From Bradyrhizobium huanghuaihaiense (lineage in GTDB: Bacteria > Pseudomonadota > Alphaproteobacteria > Rhizobiales > Xanthobacteraceae), in the NCBI RefSeq assembly GCF_007830635.1, contig NZ_VLLA01000029.1, positions 1 through 64,000 of the forward strand: 64,000 bases of DNA, written 5' to 3'. The notes under the pieces are model-generated. The model had not been told where the DNA came from and did not search any database. It saw only the letters and a list, made by a program, of their open reading frames with translations. Shown here piece after piece: positions 18,390-27,322 of this stretch. A program made the translations under genes and the position numbers. Positions within the stretch are counted from its first letter, which is position 1; every line of letters starts with the position of its first letter.

Positions 18390-19470
18390 GCCCGCTCCTT
18401 TGCCTCTCGGATAGCCCTGAACTCTACGTAGAGGACGTTGTCGCGCAACAAGTCAACCTCCGCGATTCTCGGCCCAGCTTTCCTGAACCACTCTACAACG
18501 CACCATCCGCAAAAGCGGTAGATGTCTATCATCACTCACGCTCCTCTAGTTATGCCTCTGGTGCTCGAATTGCGCTCGGTGCCGCCGGTTGCCTGAGGAC
18601 GGGCGGCGGCACGATCTGTACGTTGAGTTAGGCGACCCGCCGATCGAATCTTCCCGCTACTTATGTAAGTCCGCCATTGAGCCTCTCCGCGGCGAAGCAG
18701 TCTTGATCGGTGCCAGGCATTCACTGCTCATCGCCGGCAGAGCGCACATCACGCTTGAGCATGCGAAGTCGGCGGCTCTTGAGGCCTCATCTCGTCTTCA
18801 ATGAATTGTCCCTCATCATGCCATGCTCTCCTATTGGCGGCGGAATCCAGACTTCATGATGCTCGCAGTTGCCGCACCAGATAGCTCCGGGCGACATTGC
18901 TGCTTCTGCGGGAGTGTACTTGATCCCTTGCGGCCTTCTCGCAAAGGCTGAACAGTCCTAATGCGTCAATTATGTGAAAACCATTCAGTTTTATGGCGTC
19001 CAAATCGGCTCGTACATAGCCGCAGACGTCTGGAATGCACTTCTTAGCTGGCACATCCAGCGGACCGCTGCGACCTCGATCGTCAGCTAACGGTCAGGAA
19101 CAATGATTAACCGATCTCATTGGCTGCCACTGCAAATATCGCTCGATTTATAGGCCTCACTAAGATGCGGCCCTTAACGCGTTGGCTACGTGACCTTGCC
19201 CCCATATGTGGAACGGCCCGCGAGGCAAGAGCTTTTTCAGTCGATTTCACACATTGGAACGGTGCGGTCATATGTCCGGCCTTTGCGCGCGGCACAATAT
19301 GGCCGCTGGCCTCGATGAGATCCGCGGAACGAGGAGCTAAATCAAGTTTACGCGCTTGAGCGCATTGGGGGCAGTAGCTTCACTCGTTTCGGGATTTCGT
19401 CCCATGGGTTCATCGCCTGTTGTTGCACCTCGCCCTCTGCCGGCCTGCGCCGGTCAGATCGTTTTGGCGG
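18390..19470. other. Gene-poor stretch
   Basis: About 1.1 kb. The most protein-like frame is a 66-codon minus frame at 18854-19054 with YVRADLDAIKLNGFHIIDA, but it lacks a clear start signal. Everything else is short and overlapping. Confidence 0.35.
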
Positions 19471-20516
19471 TCACTGCGTCACCGCGGCAATCGCCAATGG
19501 GTCGGGACGCCGATAAATTTCACCCTTGTCCAGGAGCGCCCAGATGATCCGCGCCGTCTTATTGGCCTGCGCGACGGCGGCAACCTTGAAGGGGCGTCTG
19601 GCGAGAAGCGCCTTCAGCCACGGCCGCGCCCGAACGTCGTTTCGGACAAGCCGCAAGACGGCCGTTGCCCCGACAACGAGGATAGAGCGGAGTTCTGGAT
19701 TTCCCATCTTCGATATTCGTCCCAACCGCTCTTTGCCTCCGCTTGAATGAGGCCGCGGCGTCAATCCCAGCCAGGCGGCAAAGTGGCGAGCCGACTTGAA
19801 CCCGCCGGGATCCGGCACAAGCGCTTTGATGGTCGCCGCCGTAATGGCGCCGACGCCAGGGATCGTGGTCAACCGACGCATGTCCTTCGTCGTGCTTGGC
19901 CTCCGCGACGATTGCGCGCTCGAGCCTCTCGATCTGGTCGGCTGAAGCTTCAATCTCGTCGGCAATAGCCATCAGCGCGAAGCGCGCTGCTGCGGGCAGG
20001 CGTGCATCTGTCTCATCCCGTATGATTGCGACCAGCGCCTCAACCTTTGCCAGGCCGGCGGTGGCGATGATCCCCAATTCTGCCAGATGCGCGCGCAACG
20101 CGTTGACCGATTGCGTTCGCTGCCGCACTAGAAGAGCGCGGGGTCTTCAGCACCATCGCGGCAGCCTGTTGCTCAGCCGTCTTAATCGGCACGAAGCGCA
20201 TGGTCTTTCGGGTCACCGCTTCGCTGATGGCCTCAGCGTCCGCCGAATCCGTCTTGCCACGCTTGACGAAGGGTTTGACATAAGCCGGCGGAATGAGCCG
20301 GACCTCATGACCGAGAGCTGCGATCTCGCGCGCCCAATAGTGGGCGCTACCGCATGCTTCCATCCCCACCAGGCATGCTGGCAGCTTCTCAAAGAAACGC
20401 AGAACTTCGCTGCGCCGTAGCTTCCGGTTGAACACGGGTGAGCCCTCGGCATCCGCCCCGTGAACCTGGAAAACGTGCTTGGCCAGATCCAGCCCGATGG
20501 TGATAACCTGTTTCAC
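19471..20516 (-). pseudogene. IS110-family transposase, broken by two frameshifts
   Basis: The N-terminal DEDD domain reads VITIGLDLAKHVFQVHG and GMEACGSAHYWAREI in one frame (20040-20516). It continues in a second frame (QSVNALRAHLAELGI, around 19900-20110). It finishes in a third with the C-terminal IS116/IS110/IS902 domain (LTTIPGVGAITAATIKALVP, then FKSARHFAAWLGLTPRPHSS). Two frame changes near 20110-20130 and 19895-19910 disrupt the gene, so this copy cannot make a full transposase. Its right end almost touches the IS3 element. Confidence 0.9.
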
Positions 20517-20605
20517 GGAACGGTCCCTCCTTTGTGGCGTTCGAACAACGACCACGTTCTAGCACTTTGATGCTGTTGGAGCGGGCCGTTCCACCACATC
20601 AAGTT

Positions 20606-21493
20606 TTATCCGGTCCTGAGTTCGCCCCGGCTGTTGGATTTGCTCGGTTGGGCGGTGGCAGCGGCGGGAGCTGGCGCGGAGCCATCGGCATAGCGCAGCG
20701 CCAGATCCCGTCGCGGGTTGCAGGTGAAGGCAAACTCCGATGGTGTTTTCCATCCGAGTTGCGAGTGAGGTCGCGTATCGTTGTAGTCGGCCCGCCAATG
20801 TCCGAGTTCGACGCGGGCCTGGGCCAGCGACGTGAACAGCGTCTCGTTCAACAATTCGTCTCGGAGACAGCCATTGAAGCTTTCGATGAAGGCATTCTGC
20901 GTCGGCTTGCGGGGCGCGATGTAATGCCAGTCGACACGGCTCTGGTCGGCCCATGTCAGGATGGCGTTGCTGGTCAATTCGATGCCGTTGTCGCTGACCA
21001 CCATTTTGGGCTTGCCGCGCTCAATCATCAGCCGGTCCAGCTCCCGCGCCACACGGGTGCCGGAGAGTGAGGTGTCGGCCACCAACGCCAGGCATTCGCG
21101 CGTGCACTCGTCGACCACGGTCAGGATGCGGAAGCGGCGGCCATCGGTGAGCTGGTCCGAGACGAAGTCGAGCGACCAGCGGTCATTCGGCGCTATCGGC
21201 ACCACCATCGGCGCCCTGGTCCCGAGCGCCCGCTTGCGGCCACCACGGCGACGGACCGCGAGCCTCTCTTCCCGGTAGAGCCGGAACAGTTTCTTGTGGT
21301 TGACCAGATAGCCCTCCCGCCTGAGCAGAACATGCAGGCGCCGATAGCCGAAGCGACGGCGCACCTCGGCAATCGCTCTCATGCGTTGGCGTAGGGCCGC
21401 GTCGTCCGCCCGGGTCGTCCGATATCTGATGGTCATGCGGCAACAGCCGATGGCTTTACACGCCCGCCGTTCGCTCATCCCGTGGGCGTCCAC
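20606..21493 (-). CDS. IS3-family transposase OrfB (DDE integrase domain)
   Basis: 295 residues with HTH_21 (RRFGYRRLHVLLRREGYLVN) and the integrase core: WSLDFVSDQL (first Asp), VSDNGIELTS (second Asp) and NAFIESFNGCLRDE (catalytic Glu). The DDE triad is complete. The sequence joining it to OrfA is shorter than usual (see orfA), so normal frameshift fusion may fail. Confidence 0.92.
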   Translation of the reverse strand: MDAHGMSERRACKAIGCCRMTIRYRTTRADDAALRQRMRAIAEVRRRFGYRRLHVLLRREGYLVNHKKLFRLYREERLAVRRRGGRKRALGTRAPMVVPIAPNDRWSLDFVSDQLTDGRRFRILTVVDECTRECLALVADTSLSGTRVARELDRLMIERGKPKMVVSDNGIELTSNAILTWADQSRVDWHYIAPRKPTQNAFIESFNGCLRDELLNETLFTSLAQARVELGHWRADYNDTRPHSQLGWKTPSEFAFTCNPRRDLALRYADGSAPAPAAATAQPSKSNSRGELRTG

Positions 21494-21710
21494 GATCGGC
21501 CAAAAGCCGCTTCAGCCGCGTGTTCTCATCCTCCAGCGTCCTCAGCCGCTTGGCCTCCGAGACCTCCATCCCGCCAAACTTGGCTTTCCATTTGTAGATG
21601 CTGGCATCGCTGACGCCGTGCTTCCGGCACAGATCGGCAACCGACACGCCAGCTTCGTACTCCTTCAAAATCCCGATGATCTGCTCTTCCGTAAAGCGGC
21701 TGCGCTTCAT
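21456..21710 (-). CDS. IS3-family transposase OrfA (HTH)
   Basis: 84 residues from MKRSRFTEEQIIGILKEYEA. The HTH (VSVADLCRKHGVSDASIYKW) and the start of the leucine zipper (LRTLEDENTRLKRLLAD) are present. In intact relatives, about 30 more residues normally follow before the OrfB start. Here the frame runs at once into the OrfB start region (DRGRPRDERTAGV), which suggests a small internal deletion. Confidence 0.85.
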   Translation of the reverse strand: MKRSRFTEEQIIGILKEYEAGVSVADLCRKHGVSDASIYKWKAKFGGMEVSEAKRLRTLEDENTRLKRLLADRGRPRDERTAGV

Positions 21711-21809
21711 GCTCTGGTCCTCATATCGGCCAGAGCGAACTTCAATCTGGATTAAGTCCACGGGGCAAGGTCATACGGCATGACGCTCGCGAGGCGCTCA
21801 CCTTTTGCT

Positions 21810-23614
21810 GTCGAGTAGGCCGAGGGAGTTTCACCCTCGGCCGCTCACAGATCCGGACGTGATACTCTCGCATCATCCGGCTCCTGTTATCCAACCGTAG
21901 CCCGTCCAAGCTTTTGCCAATGGACAAAGAGCTTTGGATTTTGCTTCGCCATCTCGTTGAGTTTCCGCAACGACCGTCCCCGATGGCCCTTCAGTTGCTT
22001 GTACTTGCACCGAAGCCACGCGCCGAGGCGCTCATCGAAGTACTCATAGAGCCTACGCAGTTCCGTCGGGTAGAATCGCCCGTAGTATTGATCCCAGCCC
22101 CGAAGGACGGGGCTGAGACTACGCGCGATGTCTTCAAGCGGAAGCGGCGAGTGCTGAGGCAAGCGCCATCCTCGAATGCGAGCCCTCATCTCCTTGAGAG
22201 AGTTCGGACTCACGCCCGGAAGGAAGCAGGTGAAGATCCTGCCCCACCGGTTCTTCGCCATACGGGGGCGGAAGCTAAAGCCCAGGAAGTCAAAATGGAT
22301 CTGCGGGTAGGACCGCCGTCGATTGCTGTCAGCGCAGTAGACCACTTTAGTCTTCTCCGGATGCAGCAATAAATGGCAGTCAGCAAACCGTCGTTCCAGC
22401 GCCGATTTGAGTTCCTCCGCTTCCTGCCGCGTGCGGCAATGGCAGATGATGTCGTCGGCGTAGCGTTCGAACGGAATGTGGGGATAAGACCCCTTCATCC
22501 AAACATCGAACACGTAGTGCAGGAACAAGTTTGCCAGGATTGGACTGACCACACCCCCTTGAGACCTGCCTGTCGTCCTCGCCCGAACCGATCCATCGGG
22601 CATCTCGACCGGAGCCTTAAGCCACCGCTCAATGTAGAGCCGGATCCAGTCAGCTTTCGTGTGTCGATAGACCGCGCGCATCAAGAGTTCATGATCGATC
22701 GTGTCGAAAAAGCTCTTGATGTCGAGATCTACGACCCAGTCGTGCTGCCAGCACCGCTTACGCGCCTGCTCTATGGCCTGATGGGCCGATTTTCCGGGCC
22801 TGTAGCCGTAGGAGTCCGGATCAAATTCTCCATCCAACACCGGCTCCAGACACCGTTTGACCACCATCTGGGCGATACGGTCCGCGACCGTCGGTATGCC
22901 AAGAGGACGAATCCCACCGCCGGCCTTAGGAATCTCGACCCGCCGCACTGGTGGCGGGAAGTAACTTCCTGACACCAACCGATTCCACAGCCGGTAGCGG
23001 TGGTTCTCAAGATCGCCGGCAAAGTCTTCGAGACTCTGGCCATCGACGCCCGCCGCCTTTCCCTTCTTCACAAGCTTATAGGCTTCCCACACCATCCGCT
23101 TGGTGATGGGCAACGGTTTGCCGGAGTTCACCGTGCTCCTCCCGGTCTTCCCGGTTGGCGCAGTGACGCCGGCAGGATAACGCAACCCCTTTGCTCCACG
23201 GCCATTACAGCCGCTTCCTCACTATTACGGGTTGCTCCGCCCCTGACGCATTGCGTCAGGTTCCGACGTTCCGTGTTGAAGCCTGTGACGAGATCATGCC
23301 GCCTATGCACCGGCTGCCGCGTGGGCCGTAAACAGGCTCCGCCCACACTCCTCCGAGCGCTACTACCCCACGCCCGTCTTGACAGCATCTTGAACCCATT
23401 TCGATACGTCATCGGCGGTTCGCTTGCACTCATCTTCTTGTCACTTACCTGACGGTTTCATTCACCGCCTTTTTCCTCATCGCTCACCACCGCGCCTTTT
23501 GAACGCGGCAGCATGAGGTGGTTTGAAGCCTGCCCCTGAAGGCCGGCTCCGGGAGGCCAAACTCCCATCTTCAACACAGCATCACCGGCGTCGCCGCCGG
23601 TGTTCGTTGCACAC
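21810..23614 (-). mobile_element. Group II intron, about 1.8 kb, apparently full length
   Basis: On the minus strand the RNA starts with GTGTG at 23614, the consensus 5' end. It encodes a maturase in domain IV and ends with domain V (about 21848-21882: GAGCCGGATG, GAGA loop, then ACGTCCGGATC) and domain VI (GGCCGAGGG...CCCTCGGCC with a bulge). Its last bases are CGAC at 21810. Both ends and the catalytic domain V are present, so it may splice. The exons do not belong to an obvious gene; it sits in an intergenic or decayed target. Confidence 0.88.
21887..23185 (-). CDS. ltrA: Group II intron reverse transcriptase/maturase
   Basis: 432 residues. RT blocks are in order: GKAAGVDGQSLEDF, RRVEIPKAGGGIRPLGIPTV, SYGYRPGKSAHQAI, VVDLDIKSFFDTIDHELLM, GRSQGGVVSPILANLFLHY, the catalytic FERYADDIICHC, then LHPEKTKVVY and DFLGFSFRPR. 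Maturase domain X follows (RGWDQYYGRFYPTELRRLYEYF). There is no C-terminal HNH endonuclease, as in several bacterial classes that use replication forks for mobility. It helps the intron RNA fold, splice and reverse-splice into DNA. The catalytic residues are intact. Confidence 0.95.
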   Translation of the reverse strand: MRYPAGVTAPTGKTGRSTVNSGKPLPITKRMVWEAYKLVKKGKAAGVDGQSLEDFAGDLENHRYRLWNRLVSGSYFPPPVRRVEIPKAGGGIRPLGIPTVADRIAQMVVKRCLEPVLDGEFDPDSYGYRPGKSAHQAIEQARKRCWQHDWVVDLDIKSFFDTIDHELLMRAVYRHTKADWIRLYIERWLKAPVEMPDGSVRARTTGRSQGGVVSPILANLFLHYVFDVWMKGSYPHIPFERYADDIICHCRTRQEAEELKSALERRFADCHLLLHPEKTKVVYCADSNRRRSYPQIHFDFLGFSFRPRMAKNRWGRIFTCFLPGVSPNSLKEMRARIRGWRLPQHSPLPLEDIARSLSPVLRGWDQYYGRFYPTELRRLYEYFDERLGAWLRCKYKQLKGHRGRSLRKLNEMAKQNPKLFVHWQKLGRATVG

Positions 23615-23688
23615 GGTAATGCGGGTTTTGTTTCCGACAGGAATGTCGCGACTCCGACGTCGCGCAGCGGCTCCGTTTGACCAACCCA

Positions 23689-23817
23689 TCAAATGAAAGG
23701 CGCTGCCGACAGTTCTACCTTCTGGCATGTAGCTTGCTGCGTGGGCCGAACGCGACCTTGCCGTTCCGAAGATACACGAGCAATCAATCGGCCGAGTGGT
23801 CGCGACGCAACGAACAT
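23689..23817 (-). CDS. Possible 42-residue peptide
   Basis: ATG at 23817 with TAGGAGAAACG directly upstream, a good ribosome binding site. It reads MFVASRPLGRLIARVSSERQ and on to a single Cys near the end. It lies about 590 bases downstream of the tts box at 24405, on the same strand. No family is known. An overlapping frame on this strand reads LVYLRNGKVAFGPRSKL, like the end of an ABC ATPase (PrtD type), so the region could instead be a remnant. Confidence 0.3.
   Translation of the reverse strand: MFVASRPLGRLIARVSSERQGRVRPTQQATCQKVELSAAPFI
23723..23738 (+). promoter_or_regulatory. Sigma-54 (-24/-12) promoter candidate
   Basis: TGGCATGTAGCTTGCT fits the consensus TGGCAYG-N4-TTGCT at every defined position. 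It points toward the small membrane protein at 23950. No TGT-N10-ACA lies between it and the group II intron, which inserted only about 110 bases upstream and may have separated promoter and enhancer. Confidence 0.55.
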
Positions 23818-23949
23818 CGTTTCTCCTACCGCCCTATGAAGAGAGGACTGCTAGCTTATGAGTGATAGGAGGCATGCAAAGCTTGGCATATTTCTGTTGG
23901 CCGGCGCTCAGCGCAATGAGACGTACATTCGCGCGCAACAAAGCCCCCA

Positions 23950-24084
23950 ATGATCAAGCATTTCGGCGCCGATCGTCCCTCCTTGCAACCGCAGAGAAGG
24001 TGGAACTGGGAGCTCCTCGTCGCACTTCTCATAAATGCGGTGCTTTGGGCTGGAATCTACTTGGTCATCACAGCCTTCTTCTGA
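23950..24084 (+). CDS. Small single-pass membrane protein (44 residues)
   Basis: It starts MIKHFGADRPSLQPQRRWN and continues with one strongly hydrophobic segment (LLVALLINAVLWAGIYLVIT) to the stop after AFF. The basic N-terminus predicts an inside orientation. No clear Shine-Dalgarno sequence is seen, but the composition, a clean soluble-to-membrane transition ending right after the segment, is typical of real bacterial small membrane proteins. A well-matched sigma-54 promoter lies about 215 bases upstream. Function is unknown; it could be a regulatory subunit of a membrane complex. Confidence 0.5.
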   Translation: MIKHFGADRPSLQPQRRWNWELLVALLINAVLWAGIYLVITAFF

Positions 24085-24639
24085 CAGCCTCCCGTGCATG
24101 GCGACCGCGCGAGGCTTCTAGGGCCTATCGCATGCTGCAGCCGCCACGGCTGCGAATAACCTGATGCCGGCGCGCAATTCGCGCTGCGACCTGGATTTAG
24201 AGTGCGCTGTTCCGGCGACCGCAATAGGAATTCCGACGCATAACCCAGATGTCTGAAATGAAAGACACTGATATGCCGTTGCGGCCGCGGCTAAGTGCCA
24301 AAAATGACCAGTAGCAGCTCGACGTACCGCGCAGGTGGCATCCGGGCTTCCTCGTTAGGCGCAACGGATTGACTGCAAGTGAGAACTGGTACTCCGCATT
24401 ACCGTTATGTGAAAGCTAGCTTTCGAGAAGCTGACGAAGCAAAGAGACCTGAAGGAACGTTGGGCAAGCGGCCGGCTCCGCCCTCACGTCCTATGGCATA
24501 GGACGGCCCGGCCGCCTCGCTCCTCGCTCCCGCAACGCTCGGAGCAGGCGGGATTGACTTGCTTGTTGAGCGATATCAGCCTCGCCCTTGGGTTGGGTAT
24601 AGTTCAAAAGGCTGAAGCCTTGATTGGCCGTAGCAGCGC
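24085..24639. other. Non-coding stretch containing a tts box
   Basis: No supported gene. A 16-codon minus frame after GAGGAAG (MPPARYVELLLVIFGT, near 24340) follows the tts box but stops early and may be the stump of an effector gene. Confidence 0.35.
24405..24436 (-). promoter_or_regulatory. tts box (TtsI-dependent promoter element)
   Basis: On the minus strand it contains GTCAGCTTCTCGAAAGCT followed by AGCTTTCACATA. The first 18 bases match the rhizobial tts-box core perfectly. It should drive type III secretion or effector genes to the left, but only short frames are found there before the group II intron. Confidence 0.8.
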
Positions 24640-24873
24640 TTACAGCTCTTGCTCAGGCCACGTATCGTCCTCATTTTTGCGCATCCGCCACACGAGGGCG
24701 CGCTGCGCTAACTTGTCGTATTCGAAGGCAATCTTAAGCAACCTGTCTTTTGCTTTCCCGTCAACGAGCGCTGCCGCCTTCTTTCGCGTTGCTTGCGCGC
24801 GGCCTCGCCAGTGATCGGGTTGGTAGAGTTTGCTTTTCGGATTCATGCCGAGAGCATGCAATTCGTAGATCAA
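24640..24873 (-). CDS. Small conserved protein of Bradyrhizobium type
   Basis: Up to 77 residues; the best in-frame ATG is at 24846 (MNPKSKLYQPDHWRGRAQAT). The pattern DHWRGRAQATRKKA then KDRLLKIAFEYDKLAQRA resembles many small helical Bradyrhizobium proteins of the type HWRxRAEExR...LKIAEDYDRLAKRAE. Function is unknown. No operon partner. Confidence 0.55.
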   Translation of the reverse strand: MIYELHALGMNPKSKLYQPDHWRGRAQATRKKAAALVDGKAKDRLLKIAFEYDKLAQRALVWRMRKNEDDTWPEQEL

Positions 24874-25340
24874 ACAATTGCGACACCTACGCTCCGTATC
24901 ATCACGTAGGAGCGACGCTCGTGGCTCGGCTGCCGAAGCGGTCGATCCCTAGTCCACAGCCCCCGACAGCTTTAGACCATCGGTCTTATGAAGAGACTTT
25001 GAATCGCATGCATCGTTAGATTGTACGAGTTGGGACAAGTGGGGATCACCACTGAGAGCCAGGGGATTCCTGACATCACGACATTTGCGAATGCTTCAAA
25101 TATGTACGCTAGCCCAGGACGACGAAATAGAGAGCCTAACACCATCCGGTGCAGGCCTACCCCCGATTCATCGAATGTCATTCCCGGCGGATGACGGGCT
25201 CCGTACAATGAGAACCGCAAAGTAGAATAACGAGCTTGCCGACAGCCAGCTAAGCAGATCCGCAGCTTTCCGGTTGGCAGATGATGCGCTCCGCACACAG
25301 CAAGAACAAAACGTCACCCCACCCGAATTGAAGGAATGTT
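24874..25340. other. Non-coding stretch
   Basis: No gene or clear signal that I can support. Confidence 0.35.
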
Positions 25341-25640
25341 ATGATTCAGAAACAACGAACTAAGTTGGCTTCGGACCTCGGACTTCGCTACGGCGCCATC
25401 GCTCTTGGCCTGGCAATGACAACGGTCATGCTCGCGCCAGCCAACGCGCTTGATCAAGCGCCGACCGCAGAGGAGAAAGAGGCCTGTATGGAAGACGTGT
25501 TACGCCTTTGTAGTAGTCATATACCAGATCGCTTTGCTATCACTGTCTGCCTCAGATCCAAGCAAGATCGCCTCAGTCAGCAATGCCGATACGTGATCTC
25601 CGGGCGGGACATCGGCAATCAGAGCAGCAGATCGAAGTGA
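25341..25640 (+). CDS. Small secreted Cys-containing protein
   Basis: 99 residues, ATG 25341 with AAGGA five bases upstream. A signal peptide (IALGLAMTTVMLAPANA) is followed by a mature domain of about 60 residues with four Cys: ACMEDVLRLCSSHIPDRF and ITVCLRSKQDRLSQQCR. This C-x6-C...C-x11-C pattern recurs in small exported proteins of Bradyrhizobium. The spacing suggests two disulfides in a helical hairpin in the periplasm. Function is unknown. It stands alone. Confidence 0.75.
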   Translation: MIQKQRTKLASDLGLRYGAIALGLAMTTVMLAPANALDQAPTAEEKEACMEDVLRLCSSHIPDRFAITVCLRSKQDRLSQQCRYVISGRDIGNQSSRSK

Positions 25641-25882
25641 AGGTGCTACGACTTGTCCGCCCGGCTCCTTACCAGAAGTCGTCCCAGCTCACGTGCAGCA
25701 CATCGCACGAAGGTTAACCGGCGGCCCCCGCCACGGCGGCGCCGGAAGCCAAAAGCCTTGTGACCCTCCTAATATCGCCGGCAAGCAGGCTCGAGACGAC
25801 GCTATTGTTCTGGTATCAAGCGACTGCAGTCCTCTGACCAGCCGCCGGCGTCCTATCTAGGGCACCATCGAATGGAGAGGGC
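25641..25882. other. Intergenic, no gene seen
   Basis: Nothing supported before the MerR-type promoter at 25883. Confidence 0.35.
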
Positions 25883-25913
25883 TTGACCCTCACGTAGCGT
25901 CAGGTTGTAGCGT
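25883..25913 (+). promoter_or_regulatory. MerR-type promoter (site B), upstream of TrpD-like gene
   Basis: TTGACC (25883-25888), 19-base spacer, TAGCGT (25908-25913). The spacer dyad is CCTcACGtagCGTcAGG, the most symmetrical copy of the six in the window. Confidence 0.75.
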
Positions 25914-26069
25914 CGCCACAGATGCTCACGTTTCATCTGTCGGCCGCCTGTTGGACAAGTGCGGCATAGCGAGTGCGAATAGACAGGCAGCTGCAACAAG
26001 GCACTCGGCTGCAAAGACGTCTGGCTGAACGGTCGCAGCTCAGATTGGACAAGGGACGTGCACAGTTCG

Positions 26070-27083
26070 ATGGAACCGCTCAAGTCGATCATCGCGAAAG
26101 TTGCCACGGGCGCCATACTGACGCGCGAGGAGGCTGCGTCAGCGTTCGACAGCATGATGTCGGGTGACGCAACTCCCTCGCAGATCGGTGGCTTGTTGAT
26201 TGGGATGAGAGTCCGCGGCGAAACAGTCGAAGAAGTCACCGGCGCCGCGTCCGCAATGCGGAATTTAATGCCCAAGGTGGAAATGCAATGCGACCCCATC
26301 GATATCACTGGTGCGAGCGACGGGGCGATGCGTCCGCTCAACGTATCGACGTGCGCTTCCTTCATCGTCGCCGGGGCCGGCGTTCCTGTCGCCAAGTATG
26401 TTAACCGCGCTGCGACTTTGCGTTCAAGCACCGCAGACGTGTTGGCGAGTCTAGGCGTAAAGGTCGATCTCAAGCCTGATGCGATCGCACGTTGTGTGCA
26501 CGAAGCCGGCATTGGCTTCATGTTTGCGTCAGCCGGCTATCCTGCGATGCAGCGCATCAGCCAGATCCGAAGCGTGCTTGGAACCCACACAATGTTCAAT
26601 CTAATCGAGGCTTTGTCTAATCCGGCCGGCGTCAAGCGGCAGATCCTTGGAGTTTTCGCTCGCAAATGGGTGCAGCCATTGGCGTACGTCTTGAAGAACC
26701 TGGGTGCCGATTCGGTATGGGTTGTTCATGGCTCGGACGGGCTCGATGAAATATCCCTCGCCGGGACAAGCTTTGTTGCTGCGGTCGAGGCCGGTACAGT
26801 CCGCACGTTCGAAGTGACGCCGGAAGAAGCCGGGCTCCCCCGCTACCGCGCCGATGCGCTGGAGAGCTGTGATTGCGAGTCTCATGCCATTGCGTTAGAG
26901 AAAGTGCTCGACGGCCTCCCAGGCCCTTTTCGTGATGCCGCACTTTTGAACGCGGCGGCGGCACTGGTGGTGGCCGGTCGTGCCTCGAACCTACAGCAAG
27001 GCGTGGCACTTGGCCAAGAATCACTTGATCACGGCGCTGCAGCCGCCCGGCTGACTCGCTTGATTGCGGTTTCAAACGCCTAA
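26070..27083 (+). CDS. Diverged TrpD-like phosphoribosyltransferase
   Basis: About 337 residues from ATG 26070. A GTG at 26058 is in frame, but its Shine-Dalgarno spacing is too short. The fold is clearly that of anthranilate phosphoribosyltransferase: helical N-terminus (LTREEAASAFDSMMSGDATP), QIGGLLIGMRVRGETVEE, LNVSTCASFIVAGAGVPVAK, RISQIRSVLGTHTMFNL and VVHGSDGLDEIS. However, the PRPP-binding GTGGDG is replaced by GASDGA (residues 81-86). KHGNRAxSSxSGxADV has become KYVNRAATLRSSTADV, losing the conserved His-Gly. It is therefore unlikely to be a normal TrpD and may use another substrate or be inactive. No other trp genes are nearby. Promoter site B lies 156 bases upstream. Confidence 0.85.
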   Translation: MEPLKSIIAKVATGAILTREEAASAFDSMMSGDATPSQIGGLLIGMRVRGETVEEVTGAASAMRNLMPKVEMQCDPIDITGASDGAMRPLNVSTCASFIVAGAGVPVAKYVNRAATLRSSTADVLASLGVKVDLKPDAIARCVHEAGIGFMFASAGYPAMQRISQIRSVLGTHTMFNLIEALSNPAGVKRQILGVFARKWVQPLAYVLKNLGADSVWVVHGSDGLDEISLAGTSFVAAVEAGTVRTFEVTPEEAGLPRYRADALESCDCESHAIALEKVLDGLPGPFRDAALLNAAAALVVAGRASNLQQGVALGQESLDHGAAAARLTRLIAVSNA

Positions 27084-27322
27084 AGCTGAGCTGGCTGAGG
27101 CTCGACTAATGCGATCAAGAGTGCAGCTTACGTGCGCAAGAATATTGCAGCTGCAAATGCGCGCCACTTCTGCGGAATTTGAGTGAGCGCCGCTGACGAA
27201 ACAACTCGCGCTGAGCAGGTGTCCGACAGCCACCCCTTTGCCGACTAGAGGCTGTTCTCGGCCCGGTTGCTGAGGTGAGGACCCGCGGCGCAACGTGCGT
27301 TACGCGCCAAAGGAGACAATGG

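Larger units (their letters stand above)
20580..21780 (-). mobile_element. IS3-family (IS407-like) insertion sequence
   Basis: It contains orfA and orfB in the usual overlapping arrangement. The outer ends are approximate: inverted repeats are only partly alike (CATCAAGTTTTATCC on the left, GTGGACTTAATCC read inward from the right). It lies between the IS110 remnant and the group II intron. Confidence 0.75.

Noticed and set aside
23242..23260. Perfect palindrome CCTGACGCATTGCGTCAGG, similar to the MerR-type operator
   Set aside because: The half-site spacing is larger than in the six promoters, no -35/-10 pair fits, and it lies inside the group II intron RNA, where it is better explained as a stem.
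25853..26521. 222-codon minus frame opposite the TrpD-like gene
   Set aside because: Antisense shadow; the TrpD homology on the plus strand is unmistakable.
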